The notes under the pieces were generated by a model. The model was not told the origin of the DNA. It ran no database searches and saw only the letters and a list, made by a program, of their open reading frames with translations. 64,000 nucleotides of DNA from Promerops cafer (taxonomy: Eukaryota > Chordata > Aves > Passeriformes > Nectariniidae), in contig VZSE01001746.1 of NCBI GenBank assembly GCA_013398275.1, forward strand, positions 254,638-318,637, given 5' to 3'. Positions 1 through 11,400 of the stretch are shown in pieces (positions within the stretch are counted from its first letter, which is position 1; every line of letters begins with the position of its first letter). The translations under genes were made by a program, and so were the position numbers.

Positions 1-878
1 AATGCAGGTTTTATATTACTGGGTCTTATGTTTGTTTAGCTGATACTGAAAATGCATTTGTGAACGTGCTGTTTAACTCCCAAAAATTAGAAAATAAAAG
101 CTCATTTCTAAATTATTGTAAAGAAAAAGGTAGGTTTGCTATCTTGTAAAACTTTCTGTTCCCTGTGAAGCTGGGGCATATTTGTGCAGTGGCTTTATTA
201 AATACACTAGTTCTTAATATTGTGACACTCTGCAATAAGAATTAATGTCTCAAACATAGATTTACACTATAACCCCCACCTGCTCCATTTGGAGCAGTTT
301 CAGTAAAATTGAGTACATAATTTGCCTCATTGTCCTAAAACTGCCTAAATAAAGAGGCAGGGGGTGGGGAGATGTTTCTCTCCTTGAAGCAACAACAGAA
401 ATTTTGTTTCCAGTAAGGGAAGGGATAGTCTGTGTCTAAGGCAGGTAGTCTGTATGTTTACCCACCTAAAAACATGGTGTTTCTGATACAGTTTTTTCCT
501 CGAGTGTTTGTTTTAAGTAAATAAATGCAAAAAGTGTGTTTTGGTAAATTAAGTTTTGAGACATGCAAAATCCAAGAAATGTACAGTTATTCTTAACCCT
601 TTATCTTGAACCTGTGCTGTTGTGCCTTTGGTGTGACTTTTTCCCTGGAAGGATGACTTGAGGATAGCAGGATATGGGTACAAATTTATATTTCTTGAAT
701 TTCTCTGTGTCACAATCTTAGCATTATTTAAATCTCGTTCTTTGTATTTGTAAATGTTTTAAAATGGTTTGAGTTTACCAAAGAGTGACTTATCCAAAAT
801 CGTCTCAGACAAAAGCAAACAAAGAAACAACATCGTGTTGATTGTACAGGTTCAGGTTCAAAACGTTGTAACAGACTG

Positions 879-1115
879 TTGGGGGGCAGGAAATTATCCC
901 TGTTTCTCCAAGCCGTGACTGCGGCGCGCAAGTCCCTCCCCGCGCGGGCGGTGTCCTTGCCTCCAGCCATAGAGCAGCTCCGCGGGCCACCGCGCCCTGG
1001 CAGCAGCAGGGCCACCGCGCCCTGGCACACCGCGGGGTGCCGGCAGCAGCAGTGCCGCACACGCGGGGCAGGCCCTGCTGCACTTTGTCACCAGCCGAGT
1101 GAGCCAAGGGCGGAA
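879..1115. repeat. GC-rich block with a 25-bp tandem duplication
   Basis: A short CpG-containing, GC-rich segment lies within otherwise AT-rich sequence. It includes two copies of a unit beginning GGGCCACCGCGCCCTGGCA at 984 and 1009, a 25-base period, followed by CAG-type runs. The reading frames across it on both strands are short, overlap each other and match no family I recognise, so they are treated as chance. Confidence 0.5.
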
Positions 1116-1794
1116 ACACTGTACAGTGTCTCGTGTCTGTGCAGTTCTCAGCACAGAGCTGTTACACATTTCATTTACAATAAATGCAGAAGTCAGTAAA
1201 ATATGTGAAGAAATATTTGACAGCAAAATAAGTAATGATATTATACAGGCTGGTTCATAATTGAGTCTCTTCTTAATCTACCTTTTTAATTCTAGACAAA
1301 TGTGAAAACAGTGACAGTGTCCTTTCCTCTAGATGCTTAACCTATTCTGATAAACTGTGAAAATAATGGATTTTATACCTTTGCTAATGTTTCTGGTTTA
1401 AAGCTATTATTTTAGTTTCCTTTATCCGTTATCTTCCATATTATTTCTTTTAAACTTGTAAATACATTTAGAAAATAGCTTTGTAAATACTTACAGTGTA
1501 TAAAAAGTTCGGTTTGGTTGCTAAGGCCTCGAGATTGGCTCTGCTTTTTGAGTGTGAAACCTTTCTGTAGCATAAAGGATACTGTCAGTTCACTGTCAGC
1601 AGGGTAGACTGTATGCCTAAAGTGAGACAGTTAATGCAGTCTTCCCCCGCATAAATTCATGTTTTATGCTGAAGCCTTTGGTTTACTTTTAGACAAAACA
1701 ATGAGGCCTCTAAATATGTTTAGGCTGAATTATGAGAACAACAACAGGAATAAAATCAAGGGCTGGGAAAATATTGAATAAGCTTTACCTTTAA

Positions 1795-1815
1795 ATATAT
1801 ATATATATATATATT
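1795..1815. repeat. (AT)n microsatellite
   Basis: An uninterrupted alternating AT run of about 21 bases. Confidence 0.9.
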
Positions 1816-2857
1816 ATTTGAATTTTTGTATTAGTTTACTGTGATTCTTTTATTGTCATTTTTCTAAACAGGTTTCACATGAAACCATTGAAAGGGACTC
1901 AAATATGCAACACCTAATCTATTTTCCAAGGGAATTTTACCCTTGAATGGTGCTTTTTGACTGGTCAGGGTTATTTATTAAATTTTATATTTGAAAGTAT
2001 TTGGGGAATTATGTAAATTCTTTATATGAATCTCTTTATTTCATTAATTGTAAATTTCATAATACTCAGTGATCAAATTGGAAGTTTAGTAAAGTCATTC
2101 AAAATGTTCAAACTTTATAATCTGTGTGCATTTTACATATATTTTATCAAGTGCCAGAATACTTGTATTTAATATTGTAGATTTAATACTACTTGCACAT
2201 CCCTGTGGCAGCATTAAGTTACGCAAGTTTACATTTAATAAAAAAAAAAAAAAAGCTAAACAAATAAGTAAGCCTGGGACATGTGTTCCTGTATTTCTTC
2301 AGGGGACGTGAAGCCACGTATCACTGACTGAGCAGGTTTGCTTCTTGCTCCTGTAGCTCACTCCTGCTATGGGAGATACAGGGATTCAGCCTTTGGACCC
2401 TGCCCGAGAACCTCTGGTTGTAGATCTGGTTAGAGGTAGAGCTCTTGCACGATTTTAACAGTGTTTGTTTCTGACTGAAAATTTGTATTTTTAAATAACT
2501 TTTATTTGTATGGTTATTTTTCAAGATAAATAATTGAACAGTTTGAATGACTTGACTTGGTGTCATTATCTTGCAATATAAACCGGGAACCTCACACCTC
2601 CGCACTTCATCGCCACGTGAAGTAAATGAAGCTAGCTAAGCTGATGCTGTAAGAATTAGTAACTTGCCATTAAGGATTATTTTACAGCATGAAGTTTAAA
2701 ATATTTATTCAAATGATATTTTACTCTTGTATTCACTTTGTTTTTAGATTTGTGACATGAATATTTCTGTGCTGTTTATTTTGTTCTGATGAATTTGTTT
2801 CTTGCTTGTAAATTGCTTTTTTTATGGTATAAAGTCAATCGGAATTGCTGTTTGTAA

Positions 2858-2863
2858 ATTAAA
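2858..2863 (+). terminator. Candidate poly(A) signal ATTAAA
   Basis: ATTAAA is followed about 20 bases later by a GT-rich stretch (TCTGGTGTCAGTGTC). This fits cleavage near 2880 and would end the 3' UTR-like region to the left. No transcript evidence is available. Confidence 0.3.
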
Positions 2864-3535
2864 ATGCTTCTAGAGCAAATCTGGTGTCAGTGTCTACGTT
2901 TAGGTATTTAATTACTAAGGGGCTTGCATTTTAGATGCTATTACTGAAGTGTTACAAGAAGCATTTTAATACTGATCCAACAACTAGAAATCAAAAGCCT
3001 TTAGAGACAACTATTCTTGAAGTTTCTCTGTTTTGCCAGCATTAATTGCTTAGTTCTGAACAGATGATCATTTGAGTTGTGTTCTCCAAAACCTCATCCA
3101 ACTTTCAGAGCAAAACAAAAAACCCAGCCAGGTAGTGGCAATCCATCCTTGCCTTTGCAAGGCTGCTCTGTTCAGGAGGGACACCCTGCTTCATTCCTCC
3201 AGCAGCATTTATGTTTTATGTTCTGCTGCATATATCAGTAGGGCTGATGCTGCTCCCAGCAAGTGTAGGTACACTCCTCCTCACCCACAACGTTGGATTT
3301 AACAGGAGCAGCCCCAGTGCAGTTGTAGGCCGTGGTTATCTTGACTGGCAGTGGGATTTGGAGGGACTGGAGTTGAGTGGGTTAGTCCCTGAGTCCCTGT
3401 TGGTGTCAGAGTACCTATTCCAGCAAAACCTCCCTTCAAATCCCCTTCTTAATAAGGTCTGAAACTTCAAGTAATGCAGAGTGGGGTGAACAAGATCTGA
3501 CTGTTAGGAGTGTTGCACTGGTATCCAGGCCACTG

Positions 3536-3966
3536 AGACGATCAGGTGTCTGGAGCATCTCTGCTCTGGAGCCAGGCTGGGAGAGCTGGGGGTGCTCCCC
3601 TGGAGAAGAGAAGGCTCTGGAGAGACCTCAGGTCCCCTGCCAGGGCCTAAAGGGGCTCCAGGAGAGCTGCAGGGGGACTGGGGACAAGGGATGGAGGGAC
3701 AGGACAAGGGGGAATGGCCTCCCACTGCCAGAGGGCAGGGTTAGATGGGATTTTGGGAAGGAATTCTTCCTTGTGAGGGTAGAGGGGGCTCTGGCAGAGG
3801 CTGCCCAGAGAAGCTGTGGCTGCCGCATCCCTGGAAGTGTCCAAGGCCAGGTTGGACCAGGCTTGGAGCAACCTGGTCTAGTGGAAGGTGTCTCTGCCCA
3901 TGGCAAGGAGGTGGAATGAGATGAGCTTTTAAATCCCTTCCAACCCAAATCATTCTGATTCTGTGA
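3536..3966 (+). mobile_element. CR1 LINE 3' fragment
   Basis: The segment has the order typical of avian CR1 3' ends: the GAGAAGAGAAGGCTCTGGAGAGACCTC-like block, then the AATTCTTCC-TGAGGGT block, the GGCTGCCCAGAGAAGCTGTGG block, the TGGACCAGGC block and the final CCTTCCAACCCAAA stretch. It ends in the ATTCTGTGA-type tail near 3966. Orientation is +. It is 5'-truncated, as is usual for CR1, and no intact reading frame remains. Confidence 0.85.
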
Positions 3967-4547
3967 ATGTTTTGAAATACATGAATTTTTCTCATCCTAG
4001 CTGGCACATCTGAATTCAGCATCAAGGGAAAAACAGACCCAGAGATTGGATACTTGTTTAAAAAGTGCTACGAAATAACCACTTCCAGCAAAGCAGAAAA
4101 CAGAAGACAAAGATTTTGTGAATAAGTTTTGTTAAGACAGCTAAGGAAAAAAAATTGGTTTAGGTTAAAAAGAACCAGTTCTGTTCACCTGATCTTTGTG
4201 CACATGCAGACAGAGGCCCCATTGCTTAACTTTTCATAATGCAAACTTCATGAAAATGGGTTGAGGGGAAAGTAAAATAGCCAATGAACATGACATATGG
4301 AATTTATACTCTTCCAGCAATAACCATGCAGAGAAAATGAAGCCCGATCCCCTGAATGCTACATTTCATGAACTGTAGGAAATAGCATAGTACATTTGTA
4401 TTGTGCATGGGTTTAGAAAAAAATGTAAATTGAATGTTATGTAAAAAGTCAGTTGAATTATAGGCAGAAACATTTCATTAAAATTTAGGGAAATTATATG
4501 GCTGATGACATGGTCTAAAGTAACATTACTTGTCTATGCATTCTTTT

Positions 4548-4564
4548 CCACCAGAGGGTGCTGG
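4548..4564 (+). promoter_or_regulatory. CTCF-like motif upstream of RALGPS1
   Basis: CCACCAGAGGGTGCTGG matches the CTCF core (CCACCAGGGGGCGC type) at most informative positions. It lies between the presumed end of the upstream transcript and the RALGPS1 CpG island, a usual place for a boundary element. This is motif-level evidence only. Confidence 0.4.
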
Positions 4565-5984
4565 CTGATTTTTTAAAATATGTTATGTAGGAGTCATTTA
4601 AGGTGCTTACATAGCAGAAGTCTAAAATAGGAACAAAAAAGAGGTTTCCAGTCCTCATTATGACACCTTCAAGAGGAGCAGGTGCTGGGTGATTCCACTG
4701 TTAGCAGAGCAGTGTTTATACCCAGGATTTCAGAGGCTGTCCTGCTGTGCTGCACAAGACCTACCTGGGCAGTGAACACCACCATTTTACAGTACTTTAG
4801 GTGTCAGTTTGGCAACTCTGTCAGAATCTCATAATCATTCAGATAAGAAGTTAACTAGTTTTAAGATAGTTTTTTTTTTTTCCCCGTATTCCTGTAGAAA
4901 TACCAGTAATTAATGTATATTTTTCAAAGACTGTAGCTCATGGACTGCTGTTTTAATGTCCTGGCACACTGATACAGGACAGAGCAGAAAACATTTTTCC
5001 AGAGAATTCTTTACTTTTCCTCTAGTGGGAACTGATGCTATACATATGAGAGGAAAGTGCGTTGCTTGGCAGTACACCAGTAGGATAAACTCACATGAGA
5101 ATAGTCTATTAAATGATTGGAGATTCATATGAAATTAATTTTCTTTAGCCTCTCTGAGGGAAAGGGAAGTGTAGGGAAAATATCTTCTGTGTAGTGCCTT
5201 TGGCTTTGATATAGTTATTGGTGTTGTGAGCATCAGGACTTGTAAGCAGATCTCAAACCTATGTTTAAAGTTATTTTTACAATTTATTCTCAAGTTGAAT
5301 TTTTCTGCTTTGAAAAGCACACTCATACACGTTTAGTTGTGATGTCTGAAGATGTTTAAACTGCTCTGAAAACTTACACCTTCTAAATGTGTTCCGGGCA
5401 TCATGCAGCATTTCAAGGCTCTCCTCTGCATACCCTCACTAGGCTTTTCTTCTCTAACATGCATACCTGCAGGCCAGTCTGACGGGCTGGGTGGAATCCT
5501 GCCTGTCCTTACCGGTCCACAGAGCCGATGTTTTCCTGTAGTGATGCCTACACACCCTGTGCCTGAGCGTTGGTTCTAGAGAAGCTGTAAATCAGAGTAA
5601 GGTGCCCCATCCATTTGCCTCGTAGCTTCAAGTACCACTCTCAGTTACCAAGAAACCCGCAAAGCTCTGTTTGATTGCCTTCGAAGAACACACACGGTCA
5701 CTGCCTTGCAGCATCATCACCTGGACCTGAACCTGACCCCGGTTTTAGTTTGGAGGTTCCGAGACGTCCGTCGATGCTCCGGGAAGGGAGAGGCACAGCC
5801 CATGCTGCGGCGAGGGGACGCACTTCACTGACCCTTGTCCGGGAGCGGCCGGACCCTCTGCTGGGGCCGCGGCCGGGAAGGACGCTCGGGCAGTTCGGAA
5901 GCCCGGCCGGGAGCCCCGGGGTGGCCCCGGGGTCGCCCCGCGCTGCTGCCGCCCTCAGGAGCCGCGTGCGCAGCCGCGCTGCGG

Positions 5985-5996
5985 CCGCCAGGGGGC
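5985..5996 (+). promoter_or_regulatory. CTCF-like core at the gap edge
   Basis: CCGCCAGGGGGC is a near-ideal CTCF core, cut off by the N run directly after it. It has the same orientation as the motif at 4548. GC-rich DNA yields such words by chance more often, so confidence is limited. Confidence 0.4.
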
Positions 5997-6485
5997 NNNN
6001 NNNNNNNNNNNNNNNNNNNNNNNNNNNNNNNNNNNNNNNNNNNNNNNNNNNNNNNNNNNNNNNNNNNNNNNNNNNNNNNNNNNNNNNNNNNNNNNNNNNN
6101 NNNNNNNNNNNNNNNNNNNNNNNNNNNNNNNNNNNNNNNNNNNNNNNNNNNNNNNNNNNNNNNNNNNNNNNNNNNNNNNNNNNNNNNNNNNNNNNNNNNN
6201 NNNNNNNNNNNNNNNNNNNNNNNNNNNNNNNNNNNNNNNNNNNNNNNNNNNNNNNNNNNNNNNNNNNNNNNNNNNNNNNNNNNNNNNNNNNNNNNNNNNN
6301 NNNNNNNNNNNNNNNNNNNNNNNNNNNNNNNNNNNNNNNNNNNNNNNNNNNNNNNNNNNNNNNNNNNNNNNNNNNNNNNNNNNNNNNNNNNNNNNNNNNN
6401 NNNNNNNNNNNNNNNNNNNNNNNNNNNNNNNNNNNNNNNNNNNNNNNNNNNNNNNNNNNNNNNNNNNNNNNNNNNNNNNNNNNNN
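5997..6485. other. Assembly gap (489 N)
   Basis: This run of N lies in the middle of the CpG island. Very GC-rich promoters are commonly missing from short-read bird assemblies. Confidence 0.99.
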
Positions 6486-6650
6486 CGCGGGGCGCTCCGG
6501 GGCTGACCCCGTGCGCTGAGGCGGGCGGGCGCGTGCAGCTGGTCCCGCGCGGCGCGAGGCCGGGCGGACAGCGGGAGCCGCCGTGGGGGCGGATAGGGGG
6601 TCTGCGGGGCGCAGATGGAAACCGCCTGGGGTTGGCCACGTCCTCCTCCG

Positions 6651-8380
6651 TCTTCAGGAATAAATTTGAAAACTGTTTGCATGTCATGTGGATAAAAACG
6701 TGCGAGTCTTGTTAAGAGCGTTGACTGCGATCTGTTTTAAAATCACTTCAGATAGTTTTTGGTCTAGCTTCTGCAGGCTTATGTCAGCCTAGTGCTTTGG
6801 CATGTAGTGGATGGAGAAGGAATGGATGTTGAAATTCTTGGTTATAGAAGTACATCGTGCCTTTTTGTCTGTAGTTTGTTGTTCTGAACCCAACAAAATG
6901 GAGCATATGTATTCTTGTCATACTAAGTATTTAAAAAATTGAGATGCATTGGTGTCTCTGATATAGAGAAGGATATTCCTTGCCTCAGAAACCTTATCTA
7001 TGAATGTTGCAATCTGTCTTTTATGTCTAGCTTCGATAGTCACATTTTTTTTCTCTTTTTGACTATTCATACCATGCTAGTAGATACTCTTCTTGTCTGA
7101 GAAAGACAGGAAACTGCTGTAAAGGGCAGAATTACACACACTTGTTTGTTCATTTTCTGTATGTTGCCCATCCTGCATGGTGTAGCACCAGTTTGAAGAG
7201 AAATAACTACAAAACATTTTCAAACCAAGTTATTTTATTAGTTTTTTCTGTTTATTTGCCTTATTTTAGTGAAGGGAAGACAAGTACAAGTTCAGGTGCA
7301 TAGTAATTACAAGGTTTGCCCTTTACTAAAATGCCACGTGATGCAGGGCAAACAGCAGGCATCATGTCTGTAATTTGATTGAAATACTTAAGTGGATGCT
7401 AACCCATTTTTAACTTGTCATTTTGATTATTCTATGAACTAGGATCATTTGCTCATGCAAGGAGTGCCTACTGGATGAGTTTTGGGTGTGCCAGAAGAAT
7501 ACTGCTTTTCTAGCAAAAGATAGCTTGCTTTGATGCCAGTAGGAACTGCATATAGTTATAGTCTAGAAGATAGACTTTTTCAGGTGGAGATTCCCTAATG
7601 ATAGAAGGAAAATAGAGACTGTAGTAGAAGCACAGTTGTAACACCAATTGACCTGCAGTGATTTTTGTCTTTATCAAAGCAACATGGGCTTTAATGGGAT
7701 TTTCATGTCAGTCTATATAAAAGAAGCTGTCTTTGAGGTTATTTTCTTCTCATTTTGATGTATAATTTTACTAAACATGAGGTTTTATAAAAGTTGGTAT
7801 AAGGCAAAAGAAGAGAAAAGGAAAGAGCTATGCCTAATATAATTATTACCAAAATCAGTTATCTAAGCAGTATTTTTCTGAGGTTTGTTGCTGATCATGT
7901 TTGTTGGAAGAGCTATGGCTTTATTTGCTGATACAGAGATAAAGAATGAATGTAATTTGGTTTGTGTCCATTTTGCTTTGTTTAGTTAAGCCTTGAAGAA
8001 AATGGTGTGAGGATGAGTAGCATTTAGAATTCATAAAGCACCTTGAAAGATGTGAGTGAAACCAATAAGTAATGCCTGTTGGCTGGGACCTCGTGTTGAT
8101 TACAGAGTGAGGGAGAGTTACAAGCACATATTTGGAGTATATTTAGCTATGAAATTTATAATACATTGCTCTTCCCTCTGCGATGTATATGTAGTTCTTT
8201 TGAGTTTGGGAACTTATCATATACCAATGACAGTAGAATGGGGAACTAGCAATGAAAATTGTGAGGGAGAGATAAGAATAAAAATACCAGAGTGCATGTT
8301 TCAGGTGAGGAGTGCACAGTTTGAGAAGAATTGAGTTGTAAAATAAATGTCACCGTAATCCTGTTTCCTGGTATTTACAG
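6651..8380 (+). other. RALGPS1: RALGPS1 intron 1 (assuming exon 1 is in the CpG island)
   Basis: AT-rich sequence with no recognisable exon or repeat family between the CpG island and the first exon that can be placed. Confidence 0.45.
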
Positions 8381-8495
8381 AAACGTTATGCTTTTAAACG
8401 AGATAAAACTGCTGAAAAGCCAGAGCTAGACCCAGCAACAGACTGATGGAGGTGTGCAGCAAGATGGGTTGAGAACACAGCTGCCTTATTCCACT
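8381..8495 (+). other. RALGPS1: Probable RALGPS1 5' non-coding exon with two uORFs
   Basis: A pyrimidine-rich acceptor ending TTTACAG precedes 8381 and a strong donor GTAAGT starts at 8496, framing 115 bases. It lies between the CpG island and the start-codon exon, on the same strand. It contains two short upstream reading frames: ATG at 8388 (13 codons, stop at 8427) and ATG at 8446 (8 codons, stop at 8470). Neither joins the main frame, so it is read as 5' UTR. It was found from its splice sites and position, without RNA data. Confidence 0.55.
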
Positions 8496-11400
8496 GTAAG
8501 TATGCAATTGTATTTAAAGTTACAGGTATTTCACATTTTCACTTACATTTGATAACCAGAGATTACAGAAAGTCTGTCAGTTCTCTTCCGTTTAGAGAAC
8601 TTGAGTTGTAGTAGTATTTTACTATAATTTGCAGATATATGTTTCTTTTCCTGTAACTGTTTCATTAAGATTCCCTTTAGGTATAACTTCCCTAAACATA
8701 TATCTTGGTCTTCGAAGTTATTCAAGTTTGAAGGGTAATGACTTTTGAAGGAAGATTTCTCCTGGAGAGAGCTCTGCAGCTCTGTCTTGATATGGAACCT
8801 TGATGTAAAGATTTCCAGACACAGATAAAATTCCAGTCTAAGCAAAGTTCTTCAAATGGTTTCTAATTATTAGAAACCCGTACTGTATTTGTTGTCTTAA
8901 TTTGTTTAGGTAGCCAGATGGAGATCTGTCTATTATCTTTACTTAGTAGAATTCACTTTATTATATTTTTTTGGCTTATACAAATAATTTTGATCATACT
9001 GTTACTTTACTTCCTGATGCAGTAAGTAATGGTGCAGATAGAAGAATGGAGAGAAGAAGACGCTTAAGAGTAAATTTGTAAATATAATAAATGGTCATTA
9101 GAGTGAACTCAGTAATCAGTGGATAAAGATGTGGGGCGTAACCAGAAGAATAGCATTGGACATTCCAGCCAGCATTGTCAGCTTCCTACTTTTTCATGGT
9201 TTTAGCAACTGAGGATCGTGTGAGATTTGAAATCATTTTTGACAGCCTTTTGTTATGAAATTTTGCGTACAGCTCTGAAACTAGAAAACTGAGACATTGC
9301 ATCCATTATAATTTTGAGAAATAAGACAACCTTATTTTTATTCAGCTTGTAGAATGTTAGTTTACCTTTTTGGTGTAGTGAGTGCCACAGATGTCTTTGT
9401 ATCCAGGTTGTCCTATGACAGTTACTTTGAAAAGCTGGAATTTTAATTGTTGTAGGGCAGCTTAGTGACAACAAAGGGACCAATGGCAGTCTAGTGTAAC
9501 ATGTGATGAATCAAGTAAAGCATGTCATAAATGCATGACCTGCACATTAGGTGTTGTTTTTAATGTACTGTTAGATGTAATTCAAATCAGTTGTGTATTC
9601 ATAAAACCCAAGAGTTCAGGACTTAGATTCTGAAGTTTTCTTGAACTCGTCACAGCAGCTGCTTCTCTGCTCACAGTCAAACTCACTTGAGTATGTGCAA
9701 TGGAGGGGTGGAAGCAGGAGAGCTGAGAGAGTTTTGGAAAGGGAAGCCAACTTTGAATGTGCTTTTTCCTGAATTAGACTTGATCCACTGGCAGCTGTTG
9801 GGAGATGATGCAAGGTTCAGGTTTTTTCAGCCTGTTTTACTCAGGGACAATGCATGTTATTGAGGAATAGTTATTTACTTGAGTGATTTCAGTTTATGGT
9901 CAGCTGAATTAATCCACAGCCCCATTTTATTTCTGTTACATTTTCATTATTCATCATTAATTATAGTAAGAAGTTTCTCAGAAAAGGATGTGCATGAAAC
10001 TGCTAAATTGTTCGCAGTGTATTTTATCTATAGGTGGTACTGTTGCCTAAAGCACAGTAAAATATACTAGGGACTTTGTGGTGAAATGGATACTGAAAAT
10101 ACACAAGTGTTTGCTTTGGAAGGTCTTTTAAAAGCCATCACATTTCTATGACTAATCTTTTGTAGCCTAGTTGCTTTGTTCTTAATAAACTGTTAGCAGG
10201 CAATTACTATTTAAATCCAGGCTTTCAAATACTCTAAAATTTTTCACATTGTACAAAATGTCCACCAAGGTCTAATGTTCAATGACTTCAAAAGGACTTT
10301 TTGAAACTAAGAGAGATTCTTCATATAAAGCATTATGACTATTAATGCAGCTCAACTGTCTGGTCTCACATCTGTGTTTGTACATGAAGTGTATGTCATA
10401 AAAGGGCTCAGAGTGGCATACAGATAGTTATTTTCTGAAGGAAGTGGGGTTCACATGGGTAATTTCTATAATTACTCTAGGAGATATGATCCCTTTCCCC
10501 TCCACTTTGCAGGAATCATATGTGAGGGGATGAGAAATGGGGTTTGAGAGGTGATACTTACTGGATGGGGCACTAATGAAGATACCTGTTGTTTGTACTT
10601 TTGGGAAAGGATGCTGTCAGGAATTAAATGGTCTTGCATCAATGTTGCTCAGTGCTTCTGAGGCTTGTGTTTCTCTAGGTTAGCAAGTATCCACGTAGCA
10701 CTCAGCAGCTGCTGCTTTGAAAGAAGTGAAGAAATTCTCTACAAATCCTTCCAGGATGGTTTGCTCTGTCACTGCTATGACAAACAGCTTCTAAATTTTG
10801 TAAGCTCAAAAGGATTTTGAAACCCTTTTGAATTTACTTCTTTTGTTTGGTTTTAATTAAAGTTGTGATACTGATCTAAAAGAAACCTAATGAGAGGGGG
10901 GAAAAAGTATGTAAACATCTAGATATGGAGAACAAGCAGTGCATTGATTTAGATACTGCGTTGTTATTTGCCTTTTTGTCTTTATTACCAATAGAACAAA
11001 AAGATGGGACTTCTCCCCAAGCACCACCCTGCCCTTAAGACGGCTGAAGCTGGACTTGATGTAGGTGGTGATCCAAGTTTCACATCAGTGACTGATTGCA
11101 AGCACAGGGGCAAAAATGTAACCCTGTTATTGTTTCATTCTGTTTTCAAGATAGAACCCTTCACTTGCAGTGGTTAGCTGTGCTAACATACTTCCATTTG
11201 TGCTCTGTGCCCGCAGCATCTGAGTATGACTTTGTTCATGGTTCATTAAGGAAAGAAACGTTCTAGTGGTGAACATCTGGAAGAACAGTTTTGGAATGAA
11301 GAAAAGGAAAATAAGTGCAATGATGAAAAACAGTTAATAACTGAGTATGAGCTCTATATGGTGTGTTGTAAACGTGTCTTTAGGCTGAGTGTTGCCAATG

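Larger units (their letters stand above)
1..2880 (+). other. 3' UTR-like AT-rich region, possibly the tail of an upstream gene (ZBTB34 candidate)
   Basis: No convincing coding exon is visible here. The stretch is T-rich with many TGTAAAT-type words, including two exact Pumilio elements (TGTAAATA) at 1457-1464 and 1482-1489. It ends with an ATTAAA signal at 2858 followed by a GT-rich stretch, the usual look of a vertebrate poly(A) site. In mammals ZBTB34 lies directly upstream of RALGPS1 on the same strand and has a long 3' UTR, so its avian 3' UTR is the natural candidate. That link is inferred from gene order only. A GC-rich block at about 879-1115 interrupts the AT-rich sequence and is listed separately. 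Confidence 0.35.
2881..5680. other. Intergenic region
   Basis: No coding exon is recognisable between the presumed end of the upstream transcript and the RALGPS1 CpG island. It holds a CR1 copy (3536-3966) and a CTCF-like motif (4548-4564). Otherwise it is plain AT-rich sequence. Confidence 0.5.
5700..6650 (+). promoter_or_regulatory. RALGPS1: CpG island, probable RALGPS1 promoter and first exon
   Basis: GC content and CpG density rise sharply at about 5750 and fall again by about 6650, with 489 N inside. Its position, 1.7 kb upstream of the first exon I can place and on the 5' side of RALGPS1, makes it the likely promoter. No clear splice donor is visible in the readable flanks, so the first exon is probably hidden in the gap. 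Long readings that cross it in several frames are an effect of the N run and the absence of stops in GC-rich DNA. They are not genes. Confidence 0.6.

Noticed and set aside
3504..4025. Readings of 70-106 residues on the - strand
   Set aside because: They are antisense to a CR1 3' fragment and encode nothing recognisable.
5675..6715. Long open readings on both strands across the N gap
   Set aside because: They consist mainly of unknown residues, and the flanks are GC-rich with few stops. This is an effect of composition and N handling.
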